DNA from: Patagioenas fasciata
Taxonomy: Eukaryota > Chordata > Aves > Columbiformes > Columbidae
NCBI RefSeq assembly: GCF_037038585.1
Contig: NC_092523.1
Location: 32,527,501-32,591,500 of the forward strand
DNA: 64,000 nucleotides
Direction: 5' to 3'
Both the position numbers and the translations under genes were made by a program. The notes under the pieces were generated by a model. The model was not told the DNA's origin and made no database searches. It saw nothing but the letters and a program-made list of their open reading frames with translations. The number at the start of each line of letters is the position of its first letter. Within the stretch, counting starts at the first letter, position 1. Of the stretch, positions 1 to 14,259 are shown piece by piece.

Positions 1-3000
1 AAGGAGGAGAAGCTTTCACATGCCAGCAAGGCTGGAGATGCTTACCTGGTGTGTCTGGTGCATGAGGGCACAGCAGCCCTCAGGCTCACGGTGTGCCCAT
101 GGGGGAGTTTGTATCCAGGACAGATTGGGTGACTCCATAGGAAATACTTTCTTGACATCAGGCTAATTCCCTGACCTTCCCCTCCACCCTCCGGTACTAT
201 ATACAGTTGTTGGCTATTTATATATGTGATGAATATGATTCAGAGTTAAACATCCCAGGAAGACACTGAATCTCTCAACCTAATAATTAAAAAAGGAATA
301 CAGCATGATTGCTTTGTTTCATCACCACATGAAAGAGCACTATTTATTTCTATTGTGGTTAGCTTAGTAGTAACAAACAAAATATTTTATTCCCATCCAT
401 GAAAAGCAATCTTGCCCATCTTTATGGGCTTCATCCCAAGCATGCTGGAGTCAGTAGTATTATGCATGGGCTTTCGGTTAGCACATGATTGCAAATCTAG
501 TGAGCTGGATTAGAGCAAGAGCGCTTTTGGGCTACAAGACTGGGCATTGTACAAGGATTGGCCACCTCGAGAGGGAATAATGCCAATCTTTAGTGAGGGA
601 CTTGCCTTGAGAGGCAAACCCTTCAGTAGCACAGCTGAAGCACCCTGGCAGGAGCCCTCCGCTGTGGCTGGACGTGTGGAGCAAGGGATATAGTGAGATT
701 TTTGTGGTGTCATTGGATTACTGCTCATGTGGAACTGAGTGATAGATGGTTTACATAGCCAGCCTTTTAGCAAAGTTCACAGGCATGGCTCCAACTGTAT
801 ATATCAAGGCTAATCTCAATTACAACTTAAAAATGCCTCTGTCTTTGTCACTGTGGGGATGGTCTGGAAAGTATCGACTGATCGCTACAGCTGAAAGCTT
901 GTCATGTTGATCTTTATCCCACCAAAGATCACAGTTCATTCAGCGTTCACTGCAACCACTCCACTCTGATGGCTGTTTCATTTTTCTTGGTTTTGTTTGT
1001 CTAGGCCTTTCATATAGCCGTAATCAATGGAAAAAATAAATTTAAAAAATAGAGACTTGGATTATTTTAAAATGAGGTAATAACAAGCAAATTCAGGAAC
1101 AGTTGCACTGGTGTTCCTTTAAAATCTTCCCACCTGGGAAGCTGGTATTCATGTTGATGGTGATAGTTGAAATCACAACATGGTGGAAAATTTTGTCAAA
1201 TCTTATCAAAGAGGATTTCAAAGTAGCCAGAGACTCTCAGTGCAAGGAAGAAGAAGGAACTAGAGAGGACACTGAGGTCTGTATAAATTTCCATTTTTTG
1301 CATCGTTTGTTCTTGGAAGTCCCTTTACTGGCATTCTAATCAAAAGCTGTTGGAGAACAGTTGTTCTGATCAAAACCTCGTGACAGCCCTTTCTTCTCTT
1401 GCTAAGTAGTCATTAAACGACTTTTGCTTTTCTGCCTTTTTTTTTTCCCCTCCTCAGCTCTTCTGGTCCATGCATTTTGAGTTTCATGAACTCATATGAG
1501 GAAGACTGCAGTATCAGGTCAATGAATGTTGAAAAAGGAGGGAAGGAAAAGATAAAGAAGAGGGAAGAAAAGAAAAAAAACTTACATGAGGAAGATATTA
1601 GAAGACAAAGGATGACGAGAGGGAAGGTCACCAAGACCACAAAGAAGAATAAAGCATGGGAAATAATTGGAGAGACCAAAGCAAGGGGTGACTATCACAA
1701 TAGGTGGGAAAGAGAAGAAATGGAGTAACAGATAGTGTTTTATATCTTTCTTTACTTCTTGTCAATAGTCAGGAGTAGGCTCCATGAATGCTGCTGAAGG
1801 GACTGGAAAGAAAAACTACCCCAAGATGGGTGTATGTCTGCCTTTAATAATAGATGTGATTGCAGCAGGTATAAATAATTTGAAATGGTACCAGGTAATG
1901 TGAGTATCAATAACAGTAAAAATGCAGCAGCACAGGATGGCCAAATCTGTGTCCTGTTGGTATCCAGGGTAATGGATGGTTTTGAATAGGTTATTAGGGA
2001 ACTCACTCGGTTTCAGATCCTGACTCTTATGGTTGCTTGTGTACTTTAATATTATATGTTAATCAGCTAGAAAAGCAGACTTGTAACAGGGATTGAAATT
2101 CAAATTTCCCCGCTCCCAGCTAGGAACCTCAATTGTTGCACTGCAAAGTGATGCCTTGCTTCCCTGGCCCAATGAATGTGGATTAGGTTGTTCAGAATAA
2201 CAGCCTTTCGGCATGCACAATGAGAGGCATTCCTCCCAGCTAGCCTCTGGCCTGGTGATGAAGGGGATTTCCTTGGAAGTGCCAGACAGGGATTTAGTGT
2301 TGTCCTTAAGATCCACCTTTTTAGCTGCTGAGAGGACCTCTTCTTCCTCCTGTCACGCTTTTGAAAAATGCTGAAGTCTAGAGTGCAGACCCTACTCCAG
2401 CATAACTCAAGCATTAAATGTTTTAGATGCAAAGAAGGTTGTAGTTGTAGTGTCAGTAACTGGCAACGCAGGTGCTTCTTATGCTGACTGTTAGAGATTC
2501 TGGTCCAAGGTACCAACACTCCTGGTGTTGTGGGGAGTGGGAGCACCTGGCCCAGAGCTGGGAGCTCCTGGCTAGAAAACTAGTGCCAGAACGTGGGGGT
2601 TGTAGCTCTTAACATTGCAACAGCTTGGTCTGTGGTGGATTTATAGACTGTGCTAAGTCTTGGTTGTATTTGGGAAAATACTATGTTGCGGATTTTTTCA
2701 TGTTACACAGCAGAGTGTACACACGTAATTCTCAGTATAGGGAGGCTGACTTCTGTCAGGTAACACTCCAGCAGGCTGGAGGTTAATGTACTCTGTTGTG
2801 ATTTTTTTTTTTTTTTAATTTGAGGTGGAGAGGGGACCAGTGGAGACATGTAATGAATGTCAATAACTGCATTTAATTTCTTTGGCAAATGGTAAGTACT
2901 GTTCCCCTTTGCTTACACAGTCTACATTTAACGTACTGCGTAAGATAAAGCAAACCTTTCTGGAGGCCAGTGCCAATTTTGGTTGAAGAAAAGTATAGCG

Positions 3001-5069
3001 CTACAGTTGAAAGTCTTCATTATCTTCTGAGGCTCAATTACTAATGAATATTCTTTGATTTTTGTTACCACACACTTCACATTCATATGACTTATTTTCT
3101 GCCCAAGGCCTATTTGAATAAAATTGTATATTTCCTGCGTTGACAACATACTGATGATTTATGGTAGAGAACATCATTAGGAGTAGCCTTGCTGAAAATG
3201 TTGAAAATGTCTTTGGATGGTAATTTGGGCTCGATCGTGTAATTTTACTAGTGATTTTACCTGTCATGACTACAAATAAAATCCTGGTACTTCTCCTCCA
3301 CAGTTCAGAAGATAATTAGTCAGACTGCGTATCCCCACAAAAAATATTGGTGGACAGATCAGAGATCTCTGGGCTAAATTAATCCTCCTTATAAGGAGCA
3401 CTAGTGGAGAGCTAGAAAATACTCTTAATGCTTTAACTGTTACACTAATTGTAGTTCACTTGATTCCCTAAGGTAATAAAACTCTTCCTATCGTGGGCCA
3501 TTATCTGTTAGATAAACCCCCTACATTGTATCTGTTCTTAATTATTTATTCCTCCATTATTATTAAATGTACATTAAGGAATTGGCTCATGGTTTCTAGC
3601 ACAATTCATAAGAACAACTGCTCAATAATTTTTTTGAAACATTTTCCTATGGCAAATAAAGTAATAAGGAAAACATTAAGTTTAATCTTCTATGAAGTTA
3701 AGATATCACTTTAACCATTTTGTTAATATTTTGAGAAATCTAGATATTTCCTTCCCAATATTAGTGATTGAGAATATGTATATTATTCTTCTAGACTAAT
3801 TACTTTTCTATTTTTCCTAGTTAGAAAAAAAATTGCCTAATTTTCCCCATTTACTTCTTTAGTATCATTTCAATGAGCTTACGTAGCCATATGCAGAATG
3901 ACAACTTTGCTGTTCTGCAGCTACAGTTATTACCCCTTGGTATTTTTCACATATGTGGTTTCCTAAGCAAATATACCTTCACATAAGTGGATTTATGCAA
4001 AAATACCAAATATGGTTATTTGTCTATTCTGAGAGGAAAAAAAAAAGAGATTTTATAGTGAACATGACAACTCAGTAGACATCTTTAAAACATTATTTTC
4101 AATCCATGTGAGTACAACTGAGAATTTAATTGCCTTTGCCAAGGCACTACGGAAGGGATATTACAGCAAGAGAGATGGCTAAACCTTGGACAAAGTACAC
4201 TGGCTGGGAGGATGGCTGATAGGAAAGGCTCACTCACAGATCATGTGAAGAAGATGTTTGAGAGGTGCATATATTGCAACAATGTGAAGATTTCCAATCA
4301 GTGCTATTCCTTGTAGATGTCAAGAAATGGCCGAGCAGAAAGAAAATTTAGAATCCTGGTTTTCAGCCATGCTGAACTGGAGCTGATGTTTAAATAACCA
4401 CAAGGGAACCAATTTGATGAATGTCTTGATCAGAGGAGGGGGAGGAAGAGACTTGTGAAAAAAGTGCCTAGAGATGCTGGCTGGATCTCTCTGCAGGTGG
4501 GACTAGTTGATGTGATAAAGGGACAATGGTTGACAACAAATTTCTGTGGCACCCCATAGCACATCAGAGTAGACATTGGAGGAGATCTCCATACAAGACA
4601 CTGGCAGATGAGTCAGAAAGCTGGAGAAGGAGTGGGAGATAATCTGGCTGTTAGAGACAGTAAACAGGGAATGGAGTCTTCCAGTCTTGAATGCAGGGTG
4701 AAAAGCAGCCAGCACAACACATTCTTACTTTTTTCTATTACTGATGGTTTCTTTGCACTTTTTTTTTTTTGCCTTTTTTTTTTTTTCTTTAAAGGAAAAT
4801 AGCTTTTCTTCTAAAAGTCTTAGGATCTTTCTGTTCAAGGAACCATCTGTGGGAAAGAAATGAAGGTGAAGATAAAATTCCAATAAAACACCTTCACAGA
4901 CCTATTTGAAAGTGTTTCTTCCCAGGAAACAAGTGCTCCTGAGCCTTTAAGGGCTATGCCTCAGCAGCAGCTCCAAGATACACTCACCATCAGCTATATG
5001 AACAGTGGCTGACAGGGGCCTGCAGAAGAATTATTGGCACTAAGATGTATTAAAGGGAAACTAATAGAG
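1..5069. other. Intergenic flank, no gene recognised
   Basis: AT-rich non-coding sequence beyond the 3' end of FGL1. All reading frames here are short and broken and resemble no family I know. In the human arrangement MTUS1 would lie further in this direction, but no MTUS1 exon was recognised. The stretch contains a purine-rich tract (about 1515-1730) and T-runs at 2802-2816, 4759-4770 and 4774-4786. Confidence 0.6.
1515..1730 (+). repeat. Purine-rich (GA-rich) tract
   Basis: About 215 bases of mostly A and G on the plus strand, densest at 1528-1590, with runs such as gggaagaaaagaaaaaaaa. The open frames across it are low-complexity Lys/Glu/Arg and are best read as by-products of composition. 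No gene is supported. Confidence 0.6.
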
Positions 5070-5220
5070 CAGGGGTGTCAAACTCATTTTCGCTGGGGGC
5101 CACATCAACCTTGCAGTTGCCTTCAAAGGGCCACATGTAATTTTAGGACTGTATAAATGCAGGAGTAGTATAAATGGGAGGCTGATGTGGCCCCCAGCGA
5201 AAATGAGTCTGACACCCGTC
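5070..5220. mobile_element. Non-autonomous hAT-type MITE, 151 bp
   Basis: The first and last 38 bases are near-perfect inverted repeats, with three mismatches by eye, starting CAGGGGTGTCA and ending TGACACCCGTC. They share the core CATTTTCGCTGGGGGCCACA. The element is flanked on both sides by the 8-bp direct repeat TAATAGAG (5062-5069 and 5221-5228). An 8-bp duplication and a CAGGGGTG-type terminus are typical of hAT elements of the Charlie group. The 75-base interior has no coding capacity, so it would have been moved by a transposase supplied in trans. The subfamily is not determined. Confidence 0.88.
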
Positions 5221-5228
5221 TAATAGAG

Positions 5229-8200
5229 AAAAAGGTTACACACTCAGTTTCCTTTCCTACTTTTCAGTAGTTTCATCACTAGATCACTGTAGACTTAATG
5301 TTTTGAAGAAATAATATTTTGATGAAGTAAAACCAGTTCCATTCTTATCTGTAGCAGGTCAACTGTTTACATGGTGCTGAATATTATTTCCTTCCGTCAT
5401 TTTTCTATGATTAAGGAACACAAAATCATATTACTATTGCACCTCCCCAATGTGAGGCCTGGATGTGAGAAACAGCAGGGTTTAGCAAGTATCCTTTGCA
5501 CAGTAGTAAACGTGGACATGGGGATGAATAGGCTGTTAGTCAGCAGCAAATATGCAATGATGTGACTTGTTCTGACAGGAGAGAAGGCAAAGCCAACTTG
5601 GACATGGTTTGTCTATAGCAAATGCAAAGTAATACATGCTGACAATTCCTTCAGACCAGCTGATGTGTAGTTAAGTTGTTAATAGGTGCTAACTTGATGG
5701 TGCTTCTGAGCTCACAAGACAATGTAATGTAGTGTACCATGCTGCTGTTTGCTTAAACCCTGTGCCACCACTAATGGGATTTTTCCTGGTCTTTCTGTAG
5801 GCTTCTATGAGTTTCAGATCTCTATGTTTGGGAGTGTGTATTGCATTAGAAACACAGTACCCTAATGCTGCAAGTTATGCCAGTATTCTTACTATTTAGA
5901 AATAGGTATGGTGTATGAAAGAACAGAAAAATGGGAGCAATTCTGTGTGATAAAGGTAGTGGGTACTAAACAGAAACCTGCACCAACAAAACAGAGAGGA
6001 AAAACCTCAAAGTTGGTTCTGTGTGGCAAGGTGTCCCCATCTGAGTCTCACTGAAACAGAATGGAACAAAGCAATGTTGTGAGGAGGCTGCATTGCAGCA
6101 GCCCATGGCAGGATTTAGCACTGATTGCTCAAAAGGGAACTGCTAAAGGTGAAAAGTCAGACAGCTGGAAAATGAAGCCCTTTCCTTTTCTCTTTCCTCA
6201 TCATTGCTAAAATGGACAGATGAATTCCAACACTAATGAAGGGACAGCATGTGCTTTCGATTTGGTGATTGAAAGTGAACGCTGTTCTGTATGCATGAAA
6301 GGTTACTGAATGGACAATAGGAGAGTCAGGGAAAACAAGAAAACACAAAACAAGCCTTTTCTGCATGTGATTTTTAAGAAATGATATGCATCCAATGGGA
6401 GCAAGAAAATGAATGTAGATTCAGGACTTCTTCCCTCCTGGGTGGTAACACAAGCCAAAGGGAAGAAGATGAGAAAACACATATGGAATTTAGAGTGAAA
6501 ATAATCCAACGGGGAAAAAATTATATTTTTTTAAATTTGCACTTAATGTGTTTTAGTCCATTGTAGCATAGATCACTTAGAGGTCTTACATGAAGTCATG
6601 TCTGACCCAATCCTTAGTTTGCTTAGAACAAGTCTGATGTGCTATTTTTGCTCCCCCCAATACTCATTCTAACTGACCAAAGTAACTTTGCTAAGGAAAA
6701 AAACCCCACAACTTAAATGCAACACCCTGGAAGACTCTTTTTCTGGGCATAGTTTTAATGGCTGGACAGGCCTTATGTAAAAAATTTAGTTCTGTCTAGG
6801 GTTTAAGCCACTCGACTTTACAATTTGGACAAGATTACTGTTGCATCAGGTGTTTCTGGAATAAGAATATTACTTTGTTGGAAAATTGCAGGTAAATGAG
6901 AAAGGTCACACATGCATTGTCTGTCTACAGCACTCCTCTCCTAGGATGCAGTAGGATTTGTCTCGATATTTCATACTGTAAAGACATTGTAAATAAATGA
7001 AGTTATTAATAAACCAGATAAATTTTGAGTTAATGTTTTAGATGTGTTAATTTTGGCTATTGTGCAGTCTTAAGGATTCATTGGAAATATAATGAACTGT
7101 AACAAAAAAGAAAAAGCCAAACATATAAAGTTACAAACTCATTAACATTGCCTCAGCAATCTACTTCTTTCTTTGTTTTCACTTCAGTTCCTTTTTCTGA
7201 TAAGCCAGTAGTCCTGGATAGGAGGAAAAGTTAAAGTGGAGCAGGAATTAACATGTTCCTTTCTTCATTGCTAGCTACTTGCTTTGTCTTAGCTGAACTC
7301 AAGACTAGCATGTAGATAAGCCACCAAGATGCAAGGTTGGAATGTTTTGAAGACATCAGTTTATTTGCACAAGGGATTATGAAAACATGTATGTTTTCTG
7401 TTGTGACAAGCTTCTGAGTCAGAGCTGAAGCAGAAGAGGACTCATCCCTGCTGTCCCACATGGCGCCCTCCTTAACCACAATCTCTTGCTCAGCCTCCTA
7501 TTAGTGGGCATTTGTCAGTTTTTGTAATTTTCCACAGTCTGAAATGCAAACTGTAGTAACAAATAGCATTTTCTTAGCCCCTATGTATTACTAGAATTCT
7601 CCAAGGAATCCCTTTACGCCTGACTTTTTTTCCCCACTTTGTTATGTATCACAGAAAACTGACTGAAATACCGTACTATGCACATTGAGTTGTACTTCTG
7701 GATTTCATTTGCCATTTATGATGAGCAGCTCACAGAGTGCTTAAAATGGCTACAGCAGGCAGCACTTTTATTAAAAGTTACTGATCCTGTCTCTTTCTGT
7801 GAATATTGATAAAATGGATGGTGGCGTCAACTAGAGCCAATTACTTCCTGCTGTTCAGCACTGCTGTCTCTGTGGAAGGTGAAGCTGCAGACTTCCTTAA
7901 TTAATCATGCCAGTCTAGAAACTGAAGACAATAAGGGCTAAGGATAGTGAAGCCTTCTGCTATAGTCAGCACTTATTTCCTTTAAATACACAGCTTGGAT
8001 GTAAGCTAGCAAAGATAATATTTTGGGGAGAACTCTGGGCATTTTAAATATACCCTCACACACTCGTGCAGTGCGCCCCTCCCAGAATGAATTCATCACC
8101 GTGGAAAATGCTTCTGAAATGGAGCCGTTCTGCTGCCTTAAACCAGTATGCAGACAGTGCACAAAAGCCTTAACCTTGCGTCTTATGTTTATATAGTTTA

Positions 8201-11200
8201 AGAACTGCTGCTAGTAAGGTTTTATCCAAGTGAAAAAGCTGAAGGTTCTTGAATATAGACACAGATCAGACAGAACTAGTAGCCTACGCAGGTAATAGAT
8301 TAACACATAGTCCTTGAATTACGTGTTTCCTGAGGAGGTTTCAAAGAGCTCTGTAAAATGGTTATTTCTCTCATACATGAGGAGAGTATCAGAGTTCAGC
8401 GACTTGATACTTTATACAGAAAAAATCAAAGGTGATGGGAAAAACATTCGTTCTCACTCTTACACAAATTCTAGGTTTCACTTCTTATGAATACATGTGG
8501 TTTATATTCTTCTTCATATTAAGAAAATGAGATCATGGGTCAGAAGGGTTCCAGATTTTTTCTGTCTTTCAAAACCTGTATGTCCCAGAGAAGGGATTTT
8601 AATTTTGGTCACTTAATCTCTTCCCACTACAACTGGACTCCTTGATGGTAAAACAGGCAGTGAAATAAACAGTACTGCAGTACTTGTTTCTTTCAGAGAG
8701 TAATAGAGGCTTTGCTTAAAATATTTATTTTTATCATATAATCAAAGAAACATGTTTGCAGCTGAAGATTTATGTCCCAACATTTCCAAGAAGCAGTCTC
8801 CTGAAACTTTTTTGTTTTTAATGAGTAAGCATAAATACATCCCAATGAAGGCTTTCTCTGGTATGACATCCGAGTCACTTGCATTTAAATTAGTGGGTCA
8901 GCAAGAAAGGACAGTGGAACCTTTTATTAGCAGCTGACTTCTCTTGAGTCTCATTTTACACTTTTGGTTCCAGCAGTGTTCAACTGAAAGGAGATACTGT
9001 AGGTAAAATAAAGGAGGTGAATAACAAAGACAAGGCAGGTGCCAGACGTCAGCTTCCACTGCATTCTTCAAAAATATCTGTATCCTCACTGATATTATAA
9101 AGAACCATAATGCAGTGAGTGTCTTTGTGAATCAAGTAGTCTTTTGTATTCTCTGGTAAGAGCTTTATATGAGCAAAGTTTATGATAGACTTCAGTATTG
9201 TTTTAAAGCTGTCTTAGATGAAGAAGTTGCCCATCAAGTAAGAAACAAAGGTAATTATCGATATAAATTCTGTTTCACCTGCTGAAGTTGTTACGGTGGT
9301 GCTGTTCTCTAAGGAATCCATATTTTCTGTACAATTGCTTTGTGATGCACTAGAAGACCTCAAGTGTTTTGTCAGGAACTCTTCCTGTGTTGGACAGCCT
9401 GATGCTCATTCCTCATCTTTTGTGATGGTGTTCTTTGAAAAGCTGCAGGATGTCTTAATTTCTCTTGAATTTTGATTCTGAGGGTTAATTAGTGTACAAA
9501 TGACAGAGATATTGTGAGACCTATATAGAGAATGTATATATAGCTTGTTATCACATGCATCAATAAGTAAGTCTGAGATGTCATGGGCAAACTCTTCATT
9601 GCTTTCCAGCTCTTTCCAGCTCTAGCTGGACAGAAGTGCAGATATTTTTGTTGTTCTGGTGACAAAGGAGAAGGTTGTTGATCATTTGTATATGATCAGT
9701 TACAGAGCACATGCAGACTTACAGGGCTATACTCTTGATAGAATGTTATATAATGAAAATGGCCAATACCTTTTTAACAAGAAAGTATAATAATAGAAAG
9801 GCTTTGTTGTTAAAGCTGTGTTTTCTTCAGGATAGTAAATGATCTGTGTGAGGAGCACATGACAAGCCTAATTGATCCCCAGTGTAACTTTACAAGACTG
9901 AGTTGATTTGTACAAGACTATTTTTCTTCATTCTTTTGTGGAGAGGAAAAAAAAGAAGTTAAGAAATACATAGCTGGGAACGTGTCTGGTTAATATCTTA
10001 TATATGAAACTTTTACACCAGGTTCAAAGGCTCAAGTGATTTAGTTTAATTTTGGGGAGTTAGAGACATATAAAGTGCAATCTAAAGTTGTTATCATTGA
10101 TTGCAAATACTAATGACTTTGTGTTGTTAATGACTTTTTTTCAAGTTGTGTAAACAGAAAAAAGAAGCCCTTCCTTCAATACCCTAGAGCTTTTTGCTTA
10201 GAAATTTTAAGTTGCGTGACTTGTGTTCTTCCAGATGGGTGTGATTTTTCTGTTTCCTTTATTTATGTACTGAGTCAGAGGTGGTAGTGAAACCAACTCA
10301 GAAGCAGTTAAGCCCCTTATTAGAAAGAGTCGATAAGAGGAATAGATGAGAACTGTGCCGAGATCTTTAATGAAGCATGCTGTATAACAGAGGTGGAAGA
10401 TTCAGTGACAGAGGACTGGAACAATTTGAATCAGCATTCTTTAAAACACTTCCATGGGATCACAATCATTAAAATCCCCTTCATTGCAAGATATAATGTT
10501 AGAACATCTTTCAAGTGTTAATAATTCAAACTTAGATATTATCCTGTAGAGTGAGACTTGCAAGACTTTCTAGCGCTTATGTGCAGAATGAATTTTAAAT
10601 TTGCTGGGTCCCACATGAACAACCCACTGATTTCAGGGAGGGTGCTTTTCCCAGATGGGTGTATAGCATCTTGGCAGGAGGTGGATTTCCTGCTCTCCCG
10701 GCAGTGAATTCACCACACCACAAGCACTGATTTCATCCTTCTGGTGCCACAAGCGTTCATAAAATCTCAGCTTCTTGATCATGAGAAATGTTCAAATGCT
10801 TTATTTTTTATGTTATGATATAAAGATGAGCCTCACTCCAGTAGAAGTTCCCTTGAATTTCATAGTAGTTGAGATGTGAAAAATAGAAAGAGATCATGTC
10901 AGACAAGAACAGCAGAGGAACCATTGCAGGAACACAGCAGTGCAGATATGCTAGTCCATGTAGCGCTGGGAACTCACAGAGTTTTGTTTCTGTTTGCATA
11001 TCACCAGAAGATACAAACCACTCTTGTAATGTGAGGCTTTTTAAATTAAAGAGACCACAATTTAACTGCATAAATGTGCCATACCTCGAGATAATTAGAT
11101 GCTGTGAATTTTCACAGGGTTTAAGTAACCGCAGAAACTCATGTATGATTTCAAAAGTCAGCTGAAACTTTTTTTTTACTTATTTTTTATCATTTAGTAA

Positions 11201-13671
11201 TTAAGTTAATCAGGAGAAATGTTTGTACTAGTTTACAAATGTGGTATTGCCTAAGAAAATACATGTACAGAGCACCATCTAGTGCAGGATATCACTAACA
11301 TAAAAGCTCTTCTGTTCATATGTGACTTGTCTGCCTTTAGCTAATTTAATATGAACTATCATGTTGCAGAAAGTGCCAGCCCAGTGGCTCCTATGGCAAT
11401 AGAATTTTGCAATTACATGGGAGACTATGGATTGAAAATTACTTGTGACCTTTTGCAAGGACAATAAAATTGGATGCACTGAAACTGAGGTAATCATTTG
11501 AGAAAACCATACACTTTTAAGAGTAATCTGCTTTTCTTTCTGCCCACGGTGTTGGGCAATATATTCATTACAATAATTCAATCCAACCTGTTTTATAAAC
11601 TAGGTTGGACACTGATTGTCACAATAGATTCAGAGACCAAACTGTCATTTTAGGTGCCTTAAGGACACCGTCTAGCTCCTCAGAGCCTTTGCTCAGCTCC
11701 TACAGAACCTCAGAGCCACCCAGATTTCTCAAGCCAGGCATGCACAGGTACACCAACTATGACTAATGGGCAAGATTAAAGATCTGACTGTCATAAGGGG
11801 AGAAAAGAAAGGATGGAAGCTGAGATTCTATAGGAGATGGTTAAAAAAACATACAAAGCTATTCATGATTTGCTAAGGAAGGGCAGAAAGAGGTGAACTA
11901 CAGTTTTTTGTTTTGTTCTGTTTTGTTTTGTTATGAAGGCCGTATTTTGGTTCTTCTGCAAGCAAACTAACACATGAACTTGGCCCCAGGGTTGTTTAAT
12001 CAATGTTTGGATATCAACATTATGTTTCTGAAGAAACCTATTTAGCATTAGGGTAGGATTAAGAGAAACTGTCTTAGTTAACTGAAGATGTAACAATGAC
12101 CTGCTGGATTTCATCCTGCAATAAACAAAGGTTAAGATGGCCTTCAGGTATTTGGGAAAGATGATTTTTGGATAAACACTATGTATTCAACAAAAAACTA
12201 ATGAAGCATAAAAGAGACACTATTACTGTAAAGTTTTACATTATATTTAAACGAGCACTTTAATAGAAAATTCTAAGTCTTCTTTCTCTGGACATATATT
12301 GCATACAGATTTTGGCTGAATGCTTGAAACCTTTCTGATTTCCCAATTTTCAGATCTACTCTGAGAGAACAGCAAGCATATGCTTATATTAATTTCAAAG
12401 TACCACCTGGTTTGAAAAGCTCAATTTTTTTGCTTTCTGAAGTTGACCTCTTAATAAACAATTAAAAAAAAAAGACAGAAATAAATCAACATTTTTGAAA
12501 ATTTAGATACAGAATACCTCACTGGATATTTTTTCTGTTCTTTCTACCTCCTTCACAACTGCCAAAGGGAACCTACTACTGAAGAAAAGAAAAAGAAGGT
12601 ATAAAATCTGTATTTTCATTCTTTTTGAGCTAATGAGGAAACATTAAATGCACATGATAGGAATGTCCACAGACCTGGCAAGCTGTGGTTCAGTTCCCCT
12701 TTCTGGGTATAACATTTTGCTAGCAGCGAGAAGTAGCTTTGACAGAACGAAATGTTATACTTACAAAAGGGGTTCAAGAATTGGTTTCAGGAGTAAGAGT
12801 TTTGGGAATGGCGTGGAGAGGAAGGCTCTAGCTGGGCAGCAGAGCTGAAGAGAAGTCTCCACTAGAAAGCCATAGGCCAAATGGCTGTACCTCAGCTCTG
12901 TCAATGCATACTTGACATTCTAGGGAAAACAAATGTTGTAGCATATAAGGCTCTTTTACTGCTCATTTAATTCACCTGGGCTCGTGGCTTCCATTCTTTT
13001 AATCTCCAATATTTTTAGCAAATGGAAGAAAACAGAAATAGACAACTGAAAATATAAAGGTGCTTCCATTGAAGAAATATTACACAAAGATGCATTTCTG
13101 ATTACACATTGCTAGTAGCTATCATTATGTTCTTTATTAAATCACAACTCATAGAACATTTTCCTTGTTATTTCCTTGATTCTTACTCTTCCGTTGAGTT
13201 ACATGATTTGTATCAAATGGTATGCATTCATTTGCAGCTATTTGGGAGTTATTACATTGTTCTGTCTAATGCCTGAACAAATAAACTGGTCTTTGTTCTG
13301 CTATCTTGTAAGAATAAAGACTACCTTAGAACATGTTCATACCTGTTGAGGAAATAAATTAATATTAACAGGCAAGCTAGGAAGAGAAAAGAATTCTTTT
13401 CCAAGCTGTACTCTCTTGTCTAGTAGCCATTTAAACTTGCCTTTTGAACATATAGCATTTATATATTTGAGAACAATTATTTTACCATTTTGAATTATAA
13501 CACTTCACATGTTTTTCATGTGGTCAAAAAGATTTATTACACAAAGCCCACAATAAACATATAAACGCACAGTAAAATATACAAAGAAAGAACTCACCCT
13601 CCTTCATTGTATAATTTCCCATGGAGAAAGGGAGTCAAGTTTTACATCAGAATATGACAAAAGCACCCTAA
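5229..13671. other. Intergenic flank, no gene recognised
   Basis: About 8.4 kb of AT-rich sequence with no reading frame above about 100 codons, no recognisable domain and no identifiable repeat family. A perfect 8-bp stem (TCCAACCT/AGGTTGGA, 12-base loop) lies at 11582-11609 but is too small to call. I see nothing else to annotate. Confidence 0.55.
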
Positions 13672-13676
13672 CTCAG

Positions 13677-14254
13677 TGTGCTGGTTTTGGCTGGGATCAA
13701 GTTAATTTTCTTCACAGTAGCTAGCATGGGGCTATGTTTTGGATTTGTGATAAAAACAGCATTGATAACACAGGGATATTTCAGCTACTGCTGAGCATTG
13801 CTTACACAGAGCCAAGTCCTTTTCTGCTCCTCACACCGCCCTACCAGTGAGTAGGCTGGGGGTGCACAAGGAGCTGGGAGGAGACACAGTCAGGACAGCT
13901 GACCCCAACTGGCCAAAGGACTGTTCCAAACCATAGGACATCATGCTCAGCATGTAAAACTAGGGGTATGAAGAAGGAAGAGGGGGATGTTCGGATTCTT
14001 CCCAAGTAACCATTACACGTGATGGAGCCCAGCTGTCCTGGAGGTGGCTGAACACCTGCCTGCCCATGGCAAATAATGAATTAATCTCTTGTTTTGCTTT
14101 GCTTGTGTGTGGCTTTTGAATTACCTATTTAACTGGTTTTATCTCAACACATGAGTTTTCTTACTTTTACTCTTCTGATTCTTTCCCTCACCCCATCAGG
14201 ACAGTGAGTCAGTGAGGACCTACCTGGTGCTTATTTGCCAGTTAAACCATGACA
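13677..14254. mobile_element. Solo LTR of an endogenous retrovirus
   Basis: A 578-bp block that begins TGTGCTGGTTTTGGCTGGGA and ends AAACCATGACA, with the TG...CA termini of retroviral LTRs. It is flanked by the exact 5-bp direct repeat CTCAG (13672-13676 and 14255-14259), which is the target-site duplication. No internal retroviral sequence or second LTR is present, so this is a solo LTR left by recombination between two LTRs. The 5-bp duplication and the opening sequence fit avian ERVL-like (class III) LTRs; that class assignment is inference. It lies about 2.5 kb past the FGL1 stop codon. Confidence 0.87.
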
Positions 14255-14259
14255 CTCAG

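Noticed and set aside
1477..1728. Lys/Glu-rich 83-codon frame
   Set aside because: It is a translation of the purine tract with no complexity.
11582..11609. Perfect 8-bp stem with 12-base loop
   Set aside because: Too short and isolated to be an RNA gene or transposon end.
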